A DNA stretch of 61,324 bases from an uncultured Ruminiclostridium sp. (GCA_949878745.1 CATLBH010000009.1:1-61324); one strand, 5' to 3'. Shown: positions 1-9,149, counted from the first letter of the stretch. Program-made: numbers and translations. The notes: generated from the sequence alone by a model not told the origin.

Positions 1-222
1 TGTGGTATCCGGCGTTGTTTCCTCGGGAGGTGTTGTCACGGGCGTACTTTCGGGTGTTGTTTCTTCGGGGGCACTTGTGACGGGTGTGGTATCCGGTGTT
101 GTTTCCTCGGGAGGTGTCGTCACAGACGTACTTTCGGGTGTTGTCTCTTCGGGTTCGCTTGTCTCGGACGTGCTATCGGACGTTGTCTCTTCGGGTTCAC
201 TTGTCTCAGAGTCGCTTTCCGA
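1..222 (-). repeat. 42-bp coding tandem repeats (Thr/Glu/Pro-rich stalk)
   Basis: The 3' visible part of the first gene is made of 42-bp units encoding 14-residue blocks of the form PEETTPxSTxVTxP. At least five units are seen before the window edge, the outer ones diverged to SEPEETTSDSTSET. Such repeats often change copy number between strains. Confidence 0.8.
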
Positions 223-1707
223 TGTAGTTTCCTCTGTTGTCTCCTCCGTAGTAGTCTCCTGCGTCTCCTCATAGAAATATGCGTCATATGTATGGTTAAA
301 CGCACGATAAGTCGCCATATGAAGCTCACCGTTTGCAATAGAGAGCTGAGAAGTATACACCGCTCCGCAGATTGTAGCGCCTATACTTACTCTTGCGTTA
401 GGCGCAAGTATTGTTCCTCTGAAACCGTCAGATATGCTAATATGCGTATCTCTGACATTACCGCCGATAAAATTAAACACAATTCGAGAGGAAGTGTTTA
501 CATCGGTAAGAGATACATCTCTGCTGTTAAGTCCGATAGTATTCTCACCCTTGTTAAGGTATACGTTTACTAACAGTGAATAATCGGGATGTTCTTTTAC
601 AAACTTATATTTATCAAGTATAGCGTAAGCAGTGGGAGTATCCGAATACACACTTCCGTGAACCTCATGATAGAGAACCTTTTCGCTTGCGCTATCGGAA
701 TTTACGGAAGCAAGGGCAGCAGAAGCGCTCTGCATATTGTCAATCAAAGCCTGAACGTCTTCGTGAGCGGTAGGCAGCAATTCAAAACTGTTGGTGTTAT
801 TGGCAATTACGGTTGATCCTCTGTAACGCTGGTTACCGTCCGCATCAAATTTAGGTATTTTCTCCCAGTAATTGCTTTCCGGATTCTGTACCCATTCATA
901 ATCGGGAATACTGTTATACCAATATCTTCCGTCGCTTTCTTTTATAATATTTTTATAAATCTCCGGCCCCACATATACGGTCTTATTACTTGCAAACATT
1001 TCGGTAGAAATGTCAAGGCTATCGGCGATAATGGTTTTTCCGTTAAGAACAAGCAATTCCTCTTCACTGTTCGCGTACGGATACAAAAGAACGCCTTCGT
1101 CAATTTTATCTAACTTTCCTTTTCCTTCTTCGTTTACTGTACATTCGAGCTTATGTATACAAACCGTCTTATACTTATACTCGGGAGGTATAGTAAATGT
1201 AAAAGTACGAGTCCCCGGCTCATCAAATTTCAAGGCGATTATGCCTCTCTTTATCCCCTCGCCGTTATCATTGGACTGATCCGACAAATTGTCAGTATTA
1301 TCCGTATTGCTTGCATAGTCTATATCAATCAATTCCCCGTTGTCGCCATAAACGCCGAGATAGCAAAACTTTTCTTTTCCGGCACCAATATCGCCGTCGG
1401 CAGTGACAGTGCAGCTTACCGTACGGTTTTTCCCGCTTACAAAGTTGCTTACATCGTAATTATTATTGAGCTTAAGATTTTGCACGGCAAAATTCGACTC
1501 AAAATGTGAACTTGTCATCATATCTGCCGCGACAATGCCATAATCAGACAGATTCCCAAGAGCCTCGCTTATAAAATCGGGACTCGCCGAATTGGCGCTC
1601 GCCGCCACCGCCAACCCCGTAACGGTCATTGACAGCGCGGTAAACGCAGAGATTATTTTAGTAATCTTCATTCGCCGAAGCCGTATCATTTTCTCGTAGC
1701 CGTTCAT
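1..1707 (-). CDS. Choice-of-anchor A surface protein, C-terminus cut off by window edge
   Basis: An open frame runs from an ATG at 1707 (preceded by AAAGGGGAAAA) to the window edge without a stop, so at least 569 residues are visible and the C-terminus is missing. Residues 1-40 form a signal peptide with a hydrophobic core ending in VAASANS. Residues about 43-460 resemble the choice-of-anchor A domain found in exported surface proteins: it starts SPDFISEALGNLSDYGI and ends with a beta-rich block containing GFRGTILAPNARVSIGA. From about residue 478 the protein becomes a Thr/Glu/Pro/Ser tail of 14-residue repeats built on PEETTPxSTxVT, probably a wall-spanning stalk; a sorting signal or membrane anchor would lie beyond the window. 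The internal ATG at 1671 lacks a ribosome site. The ligand and role are unknown; adhesion or envelope structure is an inference. Confidence 0.75.
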   Translation of the reverse strand, partial: MNGYEKMIRLRRMKITKIISAFTALSMTVTGLAVAASANSASPDFISEALGNLSDYGIVAADMMTSSHFESNFAVQNLKLNNNYDVSNFVSGKNRTVSCTVTADGDIGAGKEKFCYLGVYGDNGELIDIDYASNTDNTDNLSDQSNDNGEGIKRGIIALKFDEPGTRTFTFTIPPEYKYKTVCIHKLECTVNEEGKGKLDKIDEGVLLYPYANSEEELLVLNGKTIIADSLDISTEMFASNKTVYVGPEIYKNIIKESDGRYWYNSIPDYEWVQNPESNYWEKIPKFDADGNQRYRGSTVIANNTNSFELLPTAHEDVQALIDNMQSASAALASVNSDSASEKVLYHEVHGSVYSDTPTAYAILDKYKFVKEHPDYSLLVNVYLNKGENTIGLNSRDVSLTDVNTSSRIVFNFIGGNVRDTHISISDGFRGTILAPNARVSIGATICGAVYTSQLSIANGELHMATYRAFNHTYDAYFYEETQETTTEETTEETTSESDSETSEPEETTSDSTSETSEPEETTPESTSVTTPPEETTPDTTPVTSAPEETTPESTPVTTPPEETTPDTT

Positions 1708-2113
1708 ATTTTTCCCCTTTTCCTGACCCTTGCGGCGTTTTAATTTCGCCCATCAACCCATAAAAAACGCCCGATCATATCTTCGACAGCACAGCCGTAA
1801 ACTTCGGCCGATTCTTTTAGCACCCGTAGAAAAAAGTATGATTAAATGATGGTGTGACTTATGAATACATTCCTTTGTTTTTGCCGTTTGTGCCCGTTAA
1901 CCCTTTAAGGCACCGCTGACGACGAATATCATTTCTTCTATTACGAATTCTACTCTTATATGGTTACAAAACGGTTACATTACGTTAAAAAAAAGCTCTT
2001 TTTTATAAGTTTTTAAATTTCAGCTTTTTGCACAAATATAGTGCTTGTTTTTTTGCTAAATTGTCACCTCTTACTATTTATTGCTTTAAAACGCTGTTTT
2101 GAATTTTTTTATG
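1708..2113. other. AT-rich intergenic region between divergent genes
   Basis: No gene is seen here. The stretch separates the minus-strand surface protein from the plus-strand SCP2 gene. It holds a direct repeat, GGTTACAAAACGGTTAC, at 1962-1978 that resembles sites in front of other genes in this window. On the minus strand this reads TGTAAC followed 17 bases later by CGTA, which is ECF-promoter-like but unproven. Confidence 0.5.
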
Positions 2114-2142
2114 TTGCAAAAAGAATAGCTTTGTGTTATACT
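2114..2142 (+). promoter_or_regulatory. Promoter of the SCP2-domain gene
   Basis: TTGCAA at 2114-2119 and TATACT at 2137-2142 are separated by 17 bases, a good housekeeping sigma match about 140 bases upstream of the start codon. Confidence 0.65.
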
Positions 2143-2284
2143 ATTAATTGGTTAAAGTTGTAAATACGCTTTATCAAAAACCACCGGATGGATAAATGGG
2201 AAATCCTTTTCTATACTTTTTTATTGTTCCCAATATCTGAGCGCAACAACATTGCATATACTGCAAATGAAAAGAGGAAAAAAT

Positions 2285-2788
2285 ATGACTTACGAAAAAA
2301 TCTTCAGCGAAATTCAAAAGTACTTTAAAAAAGCAAAGATTAGTGATTTCACCGGCGAATTTGCTTTTCAGTTCAACATCACCGGAGAAGGAGAAGGAAT
2401 TTTTTACGCCGCTTACAAAAACGGAGTCCTTTCCATCGAGCCTTACGATTACAAAGACAACGACGTGATTTTCACCGCCGACGGCAAAACTCTTACCGCC
2501 ATCGCAGCGGGAAAGCTCGAGCCGATTGATGCCATAAACAACGGAAAGCTTTTTATAGACGGAAACCGCGAGCTTGCAAAGGAATTGATGCTCCTTATTG
2601 ATCATGAGAAAAAATCTGCTCCCAAAACCGAAAAAAGCGAAATAAAGCCTGAAGCAAAGGCTGAGGAAAAACCCGAACCCATCGTTACCGAAACGAAATC
2701 GGCGGAAGCCGAAACCGCAAAGCCCGCCGCCGCCAAAAAGGAGACAAAGCCACAGTCTAAGGGCAAACCCAACGGTTCAAAAAAATAA
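2285..2788 (+). CDS. SCP2 sterol-binding domain protein
   Basis: A 167-residue soluble protein. The ATG at 2285 is chosen because AAGAGGAAAA lies just upstream; an in-frame ATG at 2252 has no such site. Residues 1-105 match the SCP2 (sterol carrier) fold as found in small clostridial proteins: an N-terminal helix MTYEKIFSEIQKYF, beta strands around FAFQFNITGEGEGIFY, and the typical DVIFTADGKTLTAIAAGK and IDAINNGKLFIDGN segments. Residues about 115-167 are a disordered Lys/Glu/Pro/Ala tail. The domain binds lipid-like ligands in other organisms; the ligand here is unknown. It is a single-gene unit with its own promoter and a terminator shared with the converging gene. Confidence 0.75.
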   Translation: MTYEKIFSEIQKYFKKAKISDFTGEFAFQFNITGEGEGIFYAAYKNGVLSIEPYDYKDNDVIFTADGKTLTAIAAGKLEPIDAINNGKLFIDGNRELAKELMLLIDHEKKSAPKTEKSEIKPEAKAEEKPEPIVTETKSAEAETAKPAAAKKETKPQSKGKPNGSKK

Positions 2789-2814
2789 TAACCTACATAA
2801 ATTTACAATAACAT

Positions 2815-2846
2815 AAAAACACCCCGCTGTTATACGGGGTGTTTTT
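2815..2846. terminator. Bidirectional intrinsic terminator
   Basis: A GC-rich stem (ACACCCCG paired with CGGGGTGT) is flanked by A and T runs on both sides. It lies between two converging genes and can end transcription from either strand. Confidence 0.85.
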
Positions 2847-2860
2847 ATGTTATTCAATTG

Positions 2861-3271
2861 TCACTCTTCCTCGTCCTCAAGTGCGCTGAGATCAAACTCC
2901 AACGGCTCTCCGCAGTTGGGACAAAGAATACCGCCGGCCGCGATCACGTCAAAATCAACGGTAATGCTGTTGTTGCACTTAGGGCAGGTGATCTCATACA
3001 GATCATCGTCGTCCTCACAGCCGCAGTCGCATTCCTCATCGTCGTACTCGTCGCCGTAGAAGTCGTCCTCCAGATCCATAACCGCCTCGTCAATATCGGA
3101 AACCACATCGGTAAGATCGGCAAGATCCATATCCATTTCGTCAACCTGGTGGGCAATATCGTCAAGAGCGTCGATAACGGCCGCCAGAAGCTTGCCCTCC
3201 TTTGTGGTTTCGTCAAGGCTCAGTCCTTCGGCCAGTCCCTTGATATAAGAAACCTTTTCCGTAATATTCAT
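2861..3271 (-). CDS. CD1247-like zinc-ribbon protein
   Basis: A 136-residue acidic protein starting at the ATG at 3271, which has GGAAAGGTGG upstream; the frame extends further but without a ribosome site. The N-terminal 65 residues (MNITEKVSYIKGLAEG...) match the conserved N-terminal domain of the clostridial CD1247-like family. A very acidic middle (DDEECDCGCEDDDD) is followed by a zinc-ribbon-like pair, CPKC and CPNC, and an acidic end. The function is unknown in the family; binding of zinc is an inference from the two Cys pairs. It lies 75 bases downstream of efp on the same strand and is probably cotranscribed with it. Confidence 0.7.
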   Translation of the reverse strand: MNITEKVSYIKGLAEGLSLDETTKEGKLLAAVIDALDDIAHQVDEMDMDLADLTDVVSDIDEAVMDLEDDFYGDEYDDEECDCGCEDDDDLYEITCPKCNNSITVDFDVIAAGGILCPNCGEPLEFDLSALEDEEE

Positions 3272-3346
3272 ATTATACCACCTTTCCAAAAGCAAACCGC
3301 CGTTTTTCGGCCGAAAGCCTTTATTCCAAAATAAAAAGCAAAACCG

Positions 3347-3910
3347 TTACTTGTTTGCGCGCTCCATATATTCACCGGTTCTGGTGTCAATACGAACAAC
3401 CTCGCCCACATCGATAAAGAGAGGAACTCTTATCTCCGCGCCCGTTTCCAGTGTGGCGGGCTTTGTGGCGTTAGTGGCGGTATCGCCCTTAAATCCGGGC
3501 TCCGTATCCGTGATCTCCAACTCAACAAAGTTAGGTGGTTCAACACCGAACACGTTTCCCTTATAGCTTAGGATCTTGCACACCATATTTTCCTTTACGA
3601 AACGGAAATTATCCCCTAAATCCTTTTTGTTTATGGGCACCTGTTCGTAGGTTTCGCTGTCCATAAAATAATAAAGATCGCCGTCGCTGTAGGAATATTC
3701 CATATCCTTTCTTTCAATGAAAGCGGCGGGGAATTTAGCGGTGGGGTTGTAGGATTTTTCAACCACCGCGCCCGTAATGACATTCTTTGTCTTTGTGCGC
3801 ACAAACGCGGAACCCTTGCCGGGCTTAACGTGCTGGAACTCAACAACCTGCACTACGTTTCCGTCCTCTTCAAAGGTAACGCCGTTTCTGAAATCGCCTG
3901 CTGAAATCAT
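3347..3910 (-). CDS. efp: Translation elongation factor P
   Basis: A 187-residue EF-P, full length for the family. The factor enters the E site of ribosomes stalled at polyproline stretches and stimulates peptide bond formation. The three beta-barrel domains are present: the KOW-like N-terminal domain with the modification loop KPGKG at residues 29-33 (Lys32 at the tip, the site that carries 5-aminopentanol in Bacillus), an OB domain, and a C-terminal OB domain ending [11 protein letters not shown]. The start has GGAGGTTTATTT directly upstream. A promoter lies at 3963-3991. The downstream CD1247-like gene is probably in the same transcript. Confidence 0.98.
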   Translation of the reverse strand: MISAGDFRNGVTFEEDGNVVQVVEFQHVKPGKGSAFVRTKTKNVITGAVVEKSYNPTAKFPAAFIERKDMEYSYSDGDLYYFMDSETYEQVPINKKDLGDNFRFVKENMVCKILSYKGNVFGVEPPNFVELEITDTEPGFKGDTATNATKPATLETGAEIRVPLFIDVGEVVRIDTRTGEYMERANK

Positions 3911-3962
3911 AAATAAACCTCCGGAATTTTATTCAAAACGATACTGTTTCATTATCTATATT

Positions 3963-3991
3963 ATTGTAGCTTATTTTCGTCCATTTTTCAA
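3963..3991 (-). promoter_or_regulatory. Promoter of efp
   Basis: On the minus strand TTGAAA (3991-3986) and TACAAT (3968-3963) are spaced by 17 bases, about 55 bases upstream of the efp start codon. Confidence 0.65.
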
Positions 3992-4049
3992 GGGGTTTTT
4001 GAAAAAAAATAAAAAAAGTTTAAAAGAAACGATAAAAGAACAATATTAT

Positions 4050-4208
4050 GGCTTGTTTGAAAAATCAGAAACGTCCTCTTTTCGCCCCCAAACGGTCATC
4101 TTCTGCGTCAGAAAGCCTCGTCAAACGACGGTTTGACTGCGTTTTTTTCCTTGAAGCTAACCATTTGGGGTCAACAATCCGCCATTTCCTCTATTTTCAA
4201 ACAAGCCC
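4050..4208. repeat. Imperfect palindromic element of about 160 bp
   Basis: The outer 15 bases (GGCTTGTTTGAAAA at 4050 and its complement ending at 4208) are nearly perfect inverted repeats. Similarity continues inward over roughly 45 bases per arm, to CCCCCAAACGG and its partner near 4165. It lies between efp and a plus-strand gene. The form is that of a small non-coding mobile element or its remnant. No coding content was seen, and no second copy was noticed in the window. Confidence 0.6.
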
Positions 4209-4231
4209 CAGAACGTAACATATGAAATGTA

Positions 4232-4260
4232 TTGACCGAATCGATTATTTATGATATAAT
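4232..4260 (+). promoter_or_regulatory. Promoter of the interrupted kinase gene
   Basis: TTGACC at 4232-4237 and a perfect TATAAT at 4255-4260 are spaced by 17 bases, about 97 bases before the ATG. The promoter is intact although the gene is interrupted. Confidence 0.75.
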
Positions 4261-4356
4261 GTTTCACAATAAACAATTCGGTTATCAAAAAACGTAATAT
4301 ACAAAATGCCGTTCTCTCTACGGCTCTCGGATATTTCTGAAAAAGGGGGTTAACCC

Positions 4357-4902
4357 ATGTCAAAGGGAAGAATGATTGTAATTACCGGCTCTCCGGGAAC
4401 CGGAAAAACTACCGTATCCTCTGCGATCGCGAAAGAATCCGATATGAATAAATCCGTCCACTTACATACGGACGATTTTTATCATTGTCTTTCAAAAGGA
4501 GCAATCCCGCCACATCTGCCGTAGTCTGACGAGCAAAATCTTATTGTGATTGAGGCTTTTTTAGAGGCGGCAAAGCGCTATGCTCGCGGCGGATACGATG
4601 TAATAGTTGACGGAATAATCGGCCCATGGTTTTTGGAACCGTGGCTAAGCGCCGCAGAAGAGGGTTATGAAATACATTATATTATTTTGAGAGCCGAAAA
4701 AGCCGAAACCTTGAAGCGAGCGACGGAACGCGCCAAATTGGATAAAAAAACGAATACGGCGTTAGTTGAAGCTATGTGGGAACAGTTTCACAACACGGGA
4801 GGCTATGAAAAAAACGTGATAGATACAACGACTCTTTTCTCCGCGGATACCGTTTCCGAAATAAAAAGAAAAATCGCCGCCGGAACGGCGCTGCTTGAAT
4901 AA
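4357..4902 (+). pseudogene. P-loop (zeta-toxin/phosphotransferase-like) kinase gene with one in-frame TAG
   Basis: The reading frame from the ATG at 4357 (with AAAAGGGGG upstream) encodes a small P-loop nucleotide kinase: Walker A ITGSPGTGKTT at residues 9-19, HTDDFYH at 37-43 as the usual base or substrate segment, DVIVDGIIGPW, and a C-terminal IDTTTLFSADTVSEIK. The frame is 181 codons, full length for AAA-type small-molecule kinases of this class. Codon 56 (4522-4524) is TAG, after IPPHLP, and the frame continues without any shift to a TAA at 4902. TAG is a real stop in rpsK of this window, so the simplest reading is a recent nonsense mutation or a sequencing error. Restart at GTG or ATG codons downstream would lack the P loop. 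The substrate is unknown. It converges on rsmA, 7 bases away. Confidence 0.75.
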
Positions 4903-4909
4903 ACAAGCA

Positions 4910-5767
4910 TTATTTAAAATAATAAACCGCATCGCATAAGGCCGCAAGCTGATTCATATCCAATTCCTCCGCCCGTGCTGTGGCTCGTGCTCCAACCGTC
5001 TCTAAAATTTCCGCCAGCTTTTCCTTGGGTATTTTCAGCTCAGCCGACAAAGGATTTATCATCTGCTTCCTCCTTTGAGAGAACGCGGCTCTTACCATAC
5101 GAAAAAACAGCTTTTCATCACGTACGGAGCATTTGTTTTCCCGTGCAATATCCAGCCTTATCACCGCCGAATCCACATTGGGGCTTGGAGCAAAGCTGCC
5201 TCTGGACACCCCGAAAAGCTTTTTCGGGGTACTGTAATAATTTACCGCCACCGTCAGCGCTCCGCTTTCCCGACTCCCCACCTTGGCACATATACGCTCC
5301 GCCGCTTCCTTCTGCACCATAACCGTTACGGAACTGATGGGAAGCCGTTCTTCCAAAAGCCGCATTATAACCGGCGAGGTTATATAATATGGGAGATTAG
5401 CGCAGACTACCACCTCTTCCCCCTGAAATTTCTCCCGAAAAAGCTTTTTCAGATCAATCTCCGTTATATCACCGAAAACGATCTCAACATTGGACAAATC
5501 GGAAAGGGTTTCCGTCAAAATAGGCTCTAGCCCCCTGTCTATCTCCACCGCAACGGTTTTTTTCGTTCGTATGGCCAGCTCCCTTGTCAGAACGCCTACC
5601 CCCGTTCCTATTTCAAGGGCGCATACGTTTTCGCCGCACCCTCCCATCTCGGCTATTTTTGGACACACGGAGGGATTTATGAGAAAATTCTGACCCAGTG
5701 ATTTTGTAAAGGAAAACCCATGACGGGAAAACAAGTCTCTGATTGTTCCAAGATCGGTGAGCTGCAT
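4910..5767 (-). CDS. rsmA: 16S rRNA (adenine1518-N6/adenine1519-N6)-dimethyltransferase
   Basis: A 285-residue RsmA/KsgA enzyme of normal length. It uses S-adenosylmethionine to dimethylate two adjacent adenines in the 3' terminal helix of 16S rRNA during late 30S assembly. Visible motifs are the start of the fold FTKSLGQNFLINP, SAM motif I ALEIGTGVGVLT (about residues 49-60), the acidic loop VAVEID, DITEID, and the catalytic motif IV NLPYYI. The C-terminal helical domain contains the usual FSQRRKQMINPLS. AAAGGA precedes the ATG. It has its own promoter and converges with the interrupted kinase gene. Confidence 0.97.
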   Translation of the reverse strand: MQLTDLGTIRDLFSRHGFSFTKSLGQNFLINPSVCPKIAEMGGCGENVCALEIGTGVGVLTRELAIRTKKTVAVEIDRGLEPILTETLSDLSNVEIVFGDITEIDLKKLFREKFQGEEVVVCANLPYYITSPVIMRLLEERLPISSVTVMVQKEAAERICAKVGSRESGALTVAVNYYSTPKKLFGVSRGSFAPSPNVDSAVIRLDIARENKCSVRDEKLFFRMVRAAFSQRRKQMINPLSAELKIPKEKLAEILETVGARATARAEELDMNQLAALCDAVYYFK

Positions 5768-5803
5768 AAAAAAATCCTTTCATCCAAATAGCGTAATATT
5801 ATT

Positions 5804-5832
5804 ATTGTATCATAACTTAGCCCTAATGTCCA
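5804..5832 (-). promoter_or_regulatory. Promoter of rsmA
   Basis: On the minus strand TGGACA (5832-5827) and TACAAT (5809-5804) are separated by 17 bases, 37 bases upstream of the rsmA start. Confidence 0.6.
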
Positions 5833-5935
5833 CACCTCCGAAAAAGAAATGGCAAAAAGGGGAATTGACCCAAAAGCGTCGGCCTGTCGAAAATCCGACC
5901 ATATCCGACCATAAGAGGTTTTTCGGCAAGCCGAC

Positions 5936-5972
5936 AAAAACAGCCTTCGTATCCTCGAAGGCTGTTTCTGTT
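5936..5972 (-). terminator. Intrinsic terminator of the chemoreceptor gene
   Basis: A stem ACAGCCTTCG paired with CGAAGGCTGT, with a short loop, is followed by TTTTTG on the minus strand, about 65 bases past the chemoreceptor stop codon. Confidence 0.8.
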
Positions 5973-6036
5973 ATTTATTTTTCAAAAAAGGAGAACCGAT
6001 TTGAAAATTTCAAGTAATGGAATATCCGACTTTCGG

Positions 6037-8067
6037 TTAAACAAGTTCGATTTCGGATTCCTCCGTGCTGATTTCAAAACGTCCCACAAGATTCTTAAGC
6101 AGCTGAGCCTGGCTGTTCAGTTCCTCGGACGCCGCCGCGCTTTCTTCGGCGGTAGCGGAGTTGTTCTGTACGACTGAAGAAATCTGATCGATGCCTATGG
6201 TTACCTGCTGAACCGAAGTGGCCTGCATATCGCTTGCTTCCGCTACCTTAGACACAATGTCGATAACATCGCGGGAAGCTTCCAGTACCTTTTCGAGAGT
6301 AGCTGCTGTTTCGCCCGAAATTCTTATACCCTCCTGAACAGCGTTGCTGGATTCCCCGATAAGAGAAGCCGTGCTCTTTACAGCGTCCTGAGACTTGGCA
6401 GCGAGGTTTCTTACCTCTTCCGCAACTACCGCGAAGCCCTTGCCGGCTTCACCCGCCTTAGCCGCCTCAACTGCGGCGTTAAGAGCGAGTATGTTGGTCT
6501 GGAACGCGATATCTTCAATGGCCTTAATAATCTTTACGATGTTGTCGGAGGCGTTGCTTATTCTGCCCATCGTGTCGGTCATGCTCTGCATCTGATTGTT
6601 GGCGTCCTGCAACAAACGAGCCGTTTCGTCAACGCAATCCTTGGCCTTGATACAGTCTGCAAGGTTTTCGTCGGTCTTGGAGGAAATTTCGGTGATCGTG
6701 GCCGCAAGCTCTTCTATGGAAGAAGCCTGCTCCGTTGCGCCCTGAGAAAGTCCCTGCGCACCTGAGGAAACCTGATCTGAGCCGGAGGATACCTGATCCG
6801 CGGCCACCTCGATCTTGCCCATTGCGTTGCTGAGTTCTCTGTTTATCCTTTTTACCGCCGCAATAAGCTCTGAGAAATCGCCCACGTAAGCGGCGGAGTT
6901 TGTCTCTGTATCTACGTTAAGCTTACCCTCCGCCATAGCGGTAAGAATACGCTCGATATCGCCTATCATTCGGTTAAGGTTCTTTACAAGATCTATAGTG
7001 GATTTGGAAAGGACACCTGTCTCATCCTTAGCGTTTGTTTCATATGTAGGAGAAGAAAGATCGCCCAAAGCAAGAGTTCTGATACGATCGCTGCATGCTT
7101 TAATGGGCTTTACAATCTGTCCGCTGACAAATATCGCTACCATTGTACCCACAACCACGAATACAACAACCATAATCAATGTAATAATAACTGTTGTAAT
7201 AAGATTGGTCATGAAATGTGCCTTTGGCACTTCTGTTACTATTGACCAACCATTGGAGTTTGTATCAATAGGAGCATAAGCTATAAGCATCTGCTCATTT
7301 TCCTGAGTACTGTAATACTCACTGTTTCCGGTTTCACCCTTGACAGCTTCGGAGATTACTCTGCTGTAATCCGCGAGAGCACTGTCGGATTTGGCTTGTT
7401 CAATTACATTATATTGAGATTCGACCACACTGTTATTTTCAGGATCGGCTGAAGGATAAGCTACGATGGTACCCTCTTTATTGATTACGTATCCTCTGCC
7501 GATTCCGCCCACATTAATGTCCTCGACCACTTCGCTAAGAAGCTTGGGAGGCGCTTCAAAACGCACCACTCCTATTATTTCAGAGCCCACAACGCCGCCC
7601 TTCCACAAAGGAGCAGAAAATATGACAGTAAAATTGCCTGTCGCAAGGGACATCATCGGATCCGAAACAAAGCTTTCACCTTGCATCGCTCTTATAAAAT
7701 ACTCTCTGTCGCTGTAATTGTTGCCGTCATAGCGGCTTATACCGTTTGCATCAAGAATATTAGCAGCTTCAAGTCCCTGTCTTTTGGCAATACCATCAAT
7801 TATTTCCTTCTGTCGATCAAAATCGTCCGGGAAATCGGCAAAAGTAAGATCAAATGTTGAACCGCCAACCTCTGTCACATTCAAATAAGATTCAAGACGA
7901 TTTCTCAGTCTCTTGGAAGAATCATTGCAAAGAGTGTCCATTTCCGATTCAGCTGAGCTCATATTGGTTTGGTACGACATCATTGCAGATACTGTGCCGA
8001 TCGAAATTGCCGGAACCACAGATAAGATAATGATCCATAAAAGGATCTTGGTTTTAATAGATTTCAT
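6037..8067 (-). CDS. Methyl-accepting chemotaxis protein with double-Cache sensor
   Basis: A 676-residue transmembrane chemoreceptor. Residues about 8-30 are the first membrane segment and about 283-313 the second. Between them lies an extracellular region of about 250 residues of the dCache_1 type ([23 protein letters not shown], then VIFSAPLW). A HAMP linker ([19 protein letters not shown]) follows, then a long coiled-coil signalling domain with the conserved hairpin tip around [18 protein letters not shown] (about residue 530), which contacts CheA and CheW. No pentapeptide tether for CheR is seen at the end. The ligand is unknown. It is monocistronic, with its own promoter and terminator. 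The ribosome site AGAGGA directly abuts the ATG, which is unusually close. A CheW-like gene lies 4 kb away, but cheA is not in the window. Confidence 0.95.
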   Translation of the reverse strand: MKSIKTKILLWIIILSVVPAISIGTVSAMMSYQTNMSSAESEMDTLCNDSSKRLRNRLESYLNVTEVGGSTFDLTFADFPDDFDRQKEIIDGIAKRQGLEAANILDANGISRYDGNNYSDREYFIRAMQGESFVSDPMMSLATGNFTVIFSAPLWKGGVVGSEIIGVVRFEAPPKLLSEVVEDINVGGIGRGYVINKEGTIVAYPSADPENNSVVESQYNVIEQAKSDSALADYSRVISEAVKGETGNSEYYSTQENEQMLIAYAPIDTNSNGWSIVTEVPKAHFMTNLITTVIITLIMVVVFVVVGTMVAIFVSGQIVKPIKACSDRIRTLALGDLSSPTYETNAKDETGVLSKSTIDLVKNLNRMIGDIERILTAMAEGKLNVDTETNSAAYVGDFSELIAAVKRINRELSNAMGKIEVAADQVSSGSDQVSSGAQGLSQGATEQASSIEELAATITEISSKTDENLADCIKAKDCVDETARLLQDANNQMQSMTDTMGRISNASDNIVKIIKAIEDIAFQTNILALNAAVEAAKAGEAGKGFAVVAEEVRNLAAKSQDAVKSTASLIGESSNAVQEGIRISGETAATLEKVLEASRDVIDIVSKVAEASDMQATSVQQVTIGIDQISSVVQNNSATAEESAAASEELNSQAQLLKNLVGRFEISTEESEIELV

Positions 8068-8153
8068 TCCTCTGGTAATGCTTCATCCGAAGCAAACTCC
8101 TTTCAATTTTTCTTGAACAGCAAAAGCAAATAAAAAATCTACTTATAACAAAT

Positions 8154-8182
8154 ATTATACCAACTTTTATCGACAATTTCAA
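8154..8182 (-). promoter_or_regulatory. Promoter of the chemoreceptor gene
   Basis: On the minus strand TTGAAA (8182-8177) and TATAAT (8159-8154) are spaced by 17 bases, about 87 bases before the start codon. It looks like a housekeeping promoter rather than a sigma-D type. Confidence 0.7.
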
Positions 8183-8510
8183 GTAGAAATGCAAAATTAA
8201 GCATATTTATTAAAATTGAACACCTTTTTTTGTTACTTTTTTTCATAAATCACATACAATACTAATCCTGCCGAAGATATTAAAGCACAGCTTATACAAA
8301 CCGCCGGAATTGCGAAGCAATTCCGCCTAAGAAGAGTGGTACACCCACCAGCGGTTAGAAGAATGGTGTGCGGATTTTCGAGCATATTTTGTTGATGACA
8401 AGGCAAAAATCCGCAGGCGGGCAGCTTACGCGATAAGCCCGTCAAGGATTTTTAACACAGTCAGCGGCAAAATAGCCAATTCCTATTGAAACAGTTTCTT
8501 ATATTCGATC
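8183..8510. other. Intergenic stretch with hairpins, no gene
   Basis: Between the response regulator and the chemoreceptor promoter. A 9-bp stem with GAA loop lies at 8305-8325 (CGGAATTGC and its complement), followed by a GC-richer segment around 8326-8440 that has the look of a dispersed intergenic repeat. A short frame on the minus strand (8233-8445) has no recognizable protein features and is not called as a gene. Confidence 0.4.
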
Positions 8511-9146
8511 CTAATTCTTTATATGCTTGCAGTAAAACACCGCCAGCCCTGTCCTGTCCCTTATATTCAGCTTAAGCAGTATCCCGCTGATATAGTTTCT
8601 CACCGTTCCCTCGCTAAGATAAAGCCGACCCGCTATCTCCTTATTGGAAAGTCCGCTGCCCACCATTTTGATGATCTCCATCTCCTTTTCCCCCAGGTCG
8701 TGGCTAACCAAGTCAAAGTCGCTTTCCTTCGGCATAAAAGCGGCTATTTTTTCCACCACGTCGGAACAGAACACCGTCTTTCCCCTGAGCACCGCTTTTA
8801 ATGCGGGAACTATCCCCTCATAGTCCTGCTTTAATATATACCCTTTAGCGCCTATCTTAAGCGCCTCCACTATATAATCGTCGTCGGAAAAGGTCGTGAG
8901 AAACAGTATACGCCCCTCGGGAAATTCCCCGAGGATTTTTTTTGCGGCGTCGATACCGCTGATTTCCCCCATTCTTATGTCCATAAGAAGAACGTCCGGG
9001 GAAAGACGGCGAAAAAGCTCTACCGCTTCGCTTCCGCCATTGGCCGTACCCAGAATATTCACCTCGCCGCTTGCCTCGAGTATGATCTTAAGGGAAGCCG
9101 TTACGACGGGGTCGTCGTCCGCTAAAAGAATGTTCATTTTTTTCAT
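8511..9146 (-). CDS. NarL/FixJ-type response regulator
   Basis: A 211-residue two-domain transcription regulator. The N-terminal receiver domain has the acidic pocket LLADDD, the phosphoacceptor Asp in VLLMDIRMG, the Thr in LFLTTF and the Lys in GYILKQ. The C-terminal LuxR-type helix-turn-helix reads GLSNKEIAGRLYLSEGTVRNYISGIL, so it binds DNA on phosphorylation. The ATG at 9146 lies 3 bases after the protease stop codon and has no clear ribosome site; the alternative ATG at 9137 is no better, so coupling to the upstream gene is likely. It is the last gene of the cheW-like/protease/regulator operon. No histidine kinase gene is nearby, so the partner kinase is unknown. Confidence 0.93.
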   Translation of the reverse strand: MKKMNILLADDDPVVTASLKIILEASGEVNILGTANGGSEAVELFRRLSPDVLLMDIRMGEISGIDAAKKILGEFPEGRILFLTTFSDDDYIVEALKIGAKGYILKQDYEGIVPALKAVLRGKTVFCSDVVEKIAAFMPKESDFDLVSHDLGEKEMEIIKMVGSGLSNKEIAGRLYLSEGTVRNYISGILLKLNIRDRTGLAVFYCKHIKN

Positions 9147-9149
9147 GGC

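Noticed and set aside
1-274. A plus-strand Val/Ser-rich frame at the left edge
   Set aside because: It is the antisense translation of the Thr/Glu/Pro repeats of the minus-strand surface protein.
4157-4363. A minus-strand frame overlapping the palindrome and the kinase promoter
   Set aside because: No ribosome site and it crosses a consensus promoter; no protein-like pattern.
4357-4902. Reassignment of TAG to a sense codon
   Set aside because: rpsK ends with TAG at the normal protein end, so TAG works as a stop. A nonsense mutation is simpler.
8233-8445. A 70-codon minus-strand frame between regulator and chemoreceptor
   Set aside because: It is mostly the translation of a hairpin-bearing intergenic repeat. 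Composition is odd and there is no start signal.
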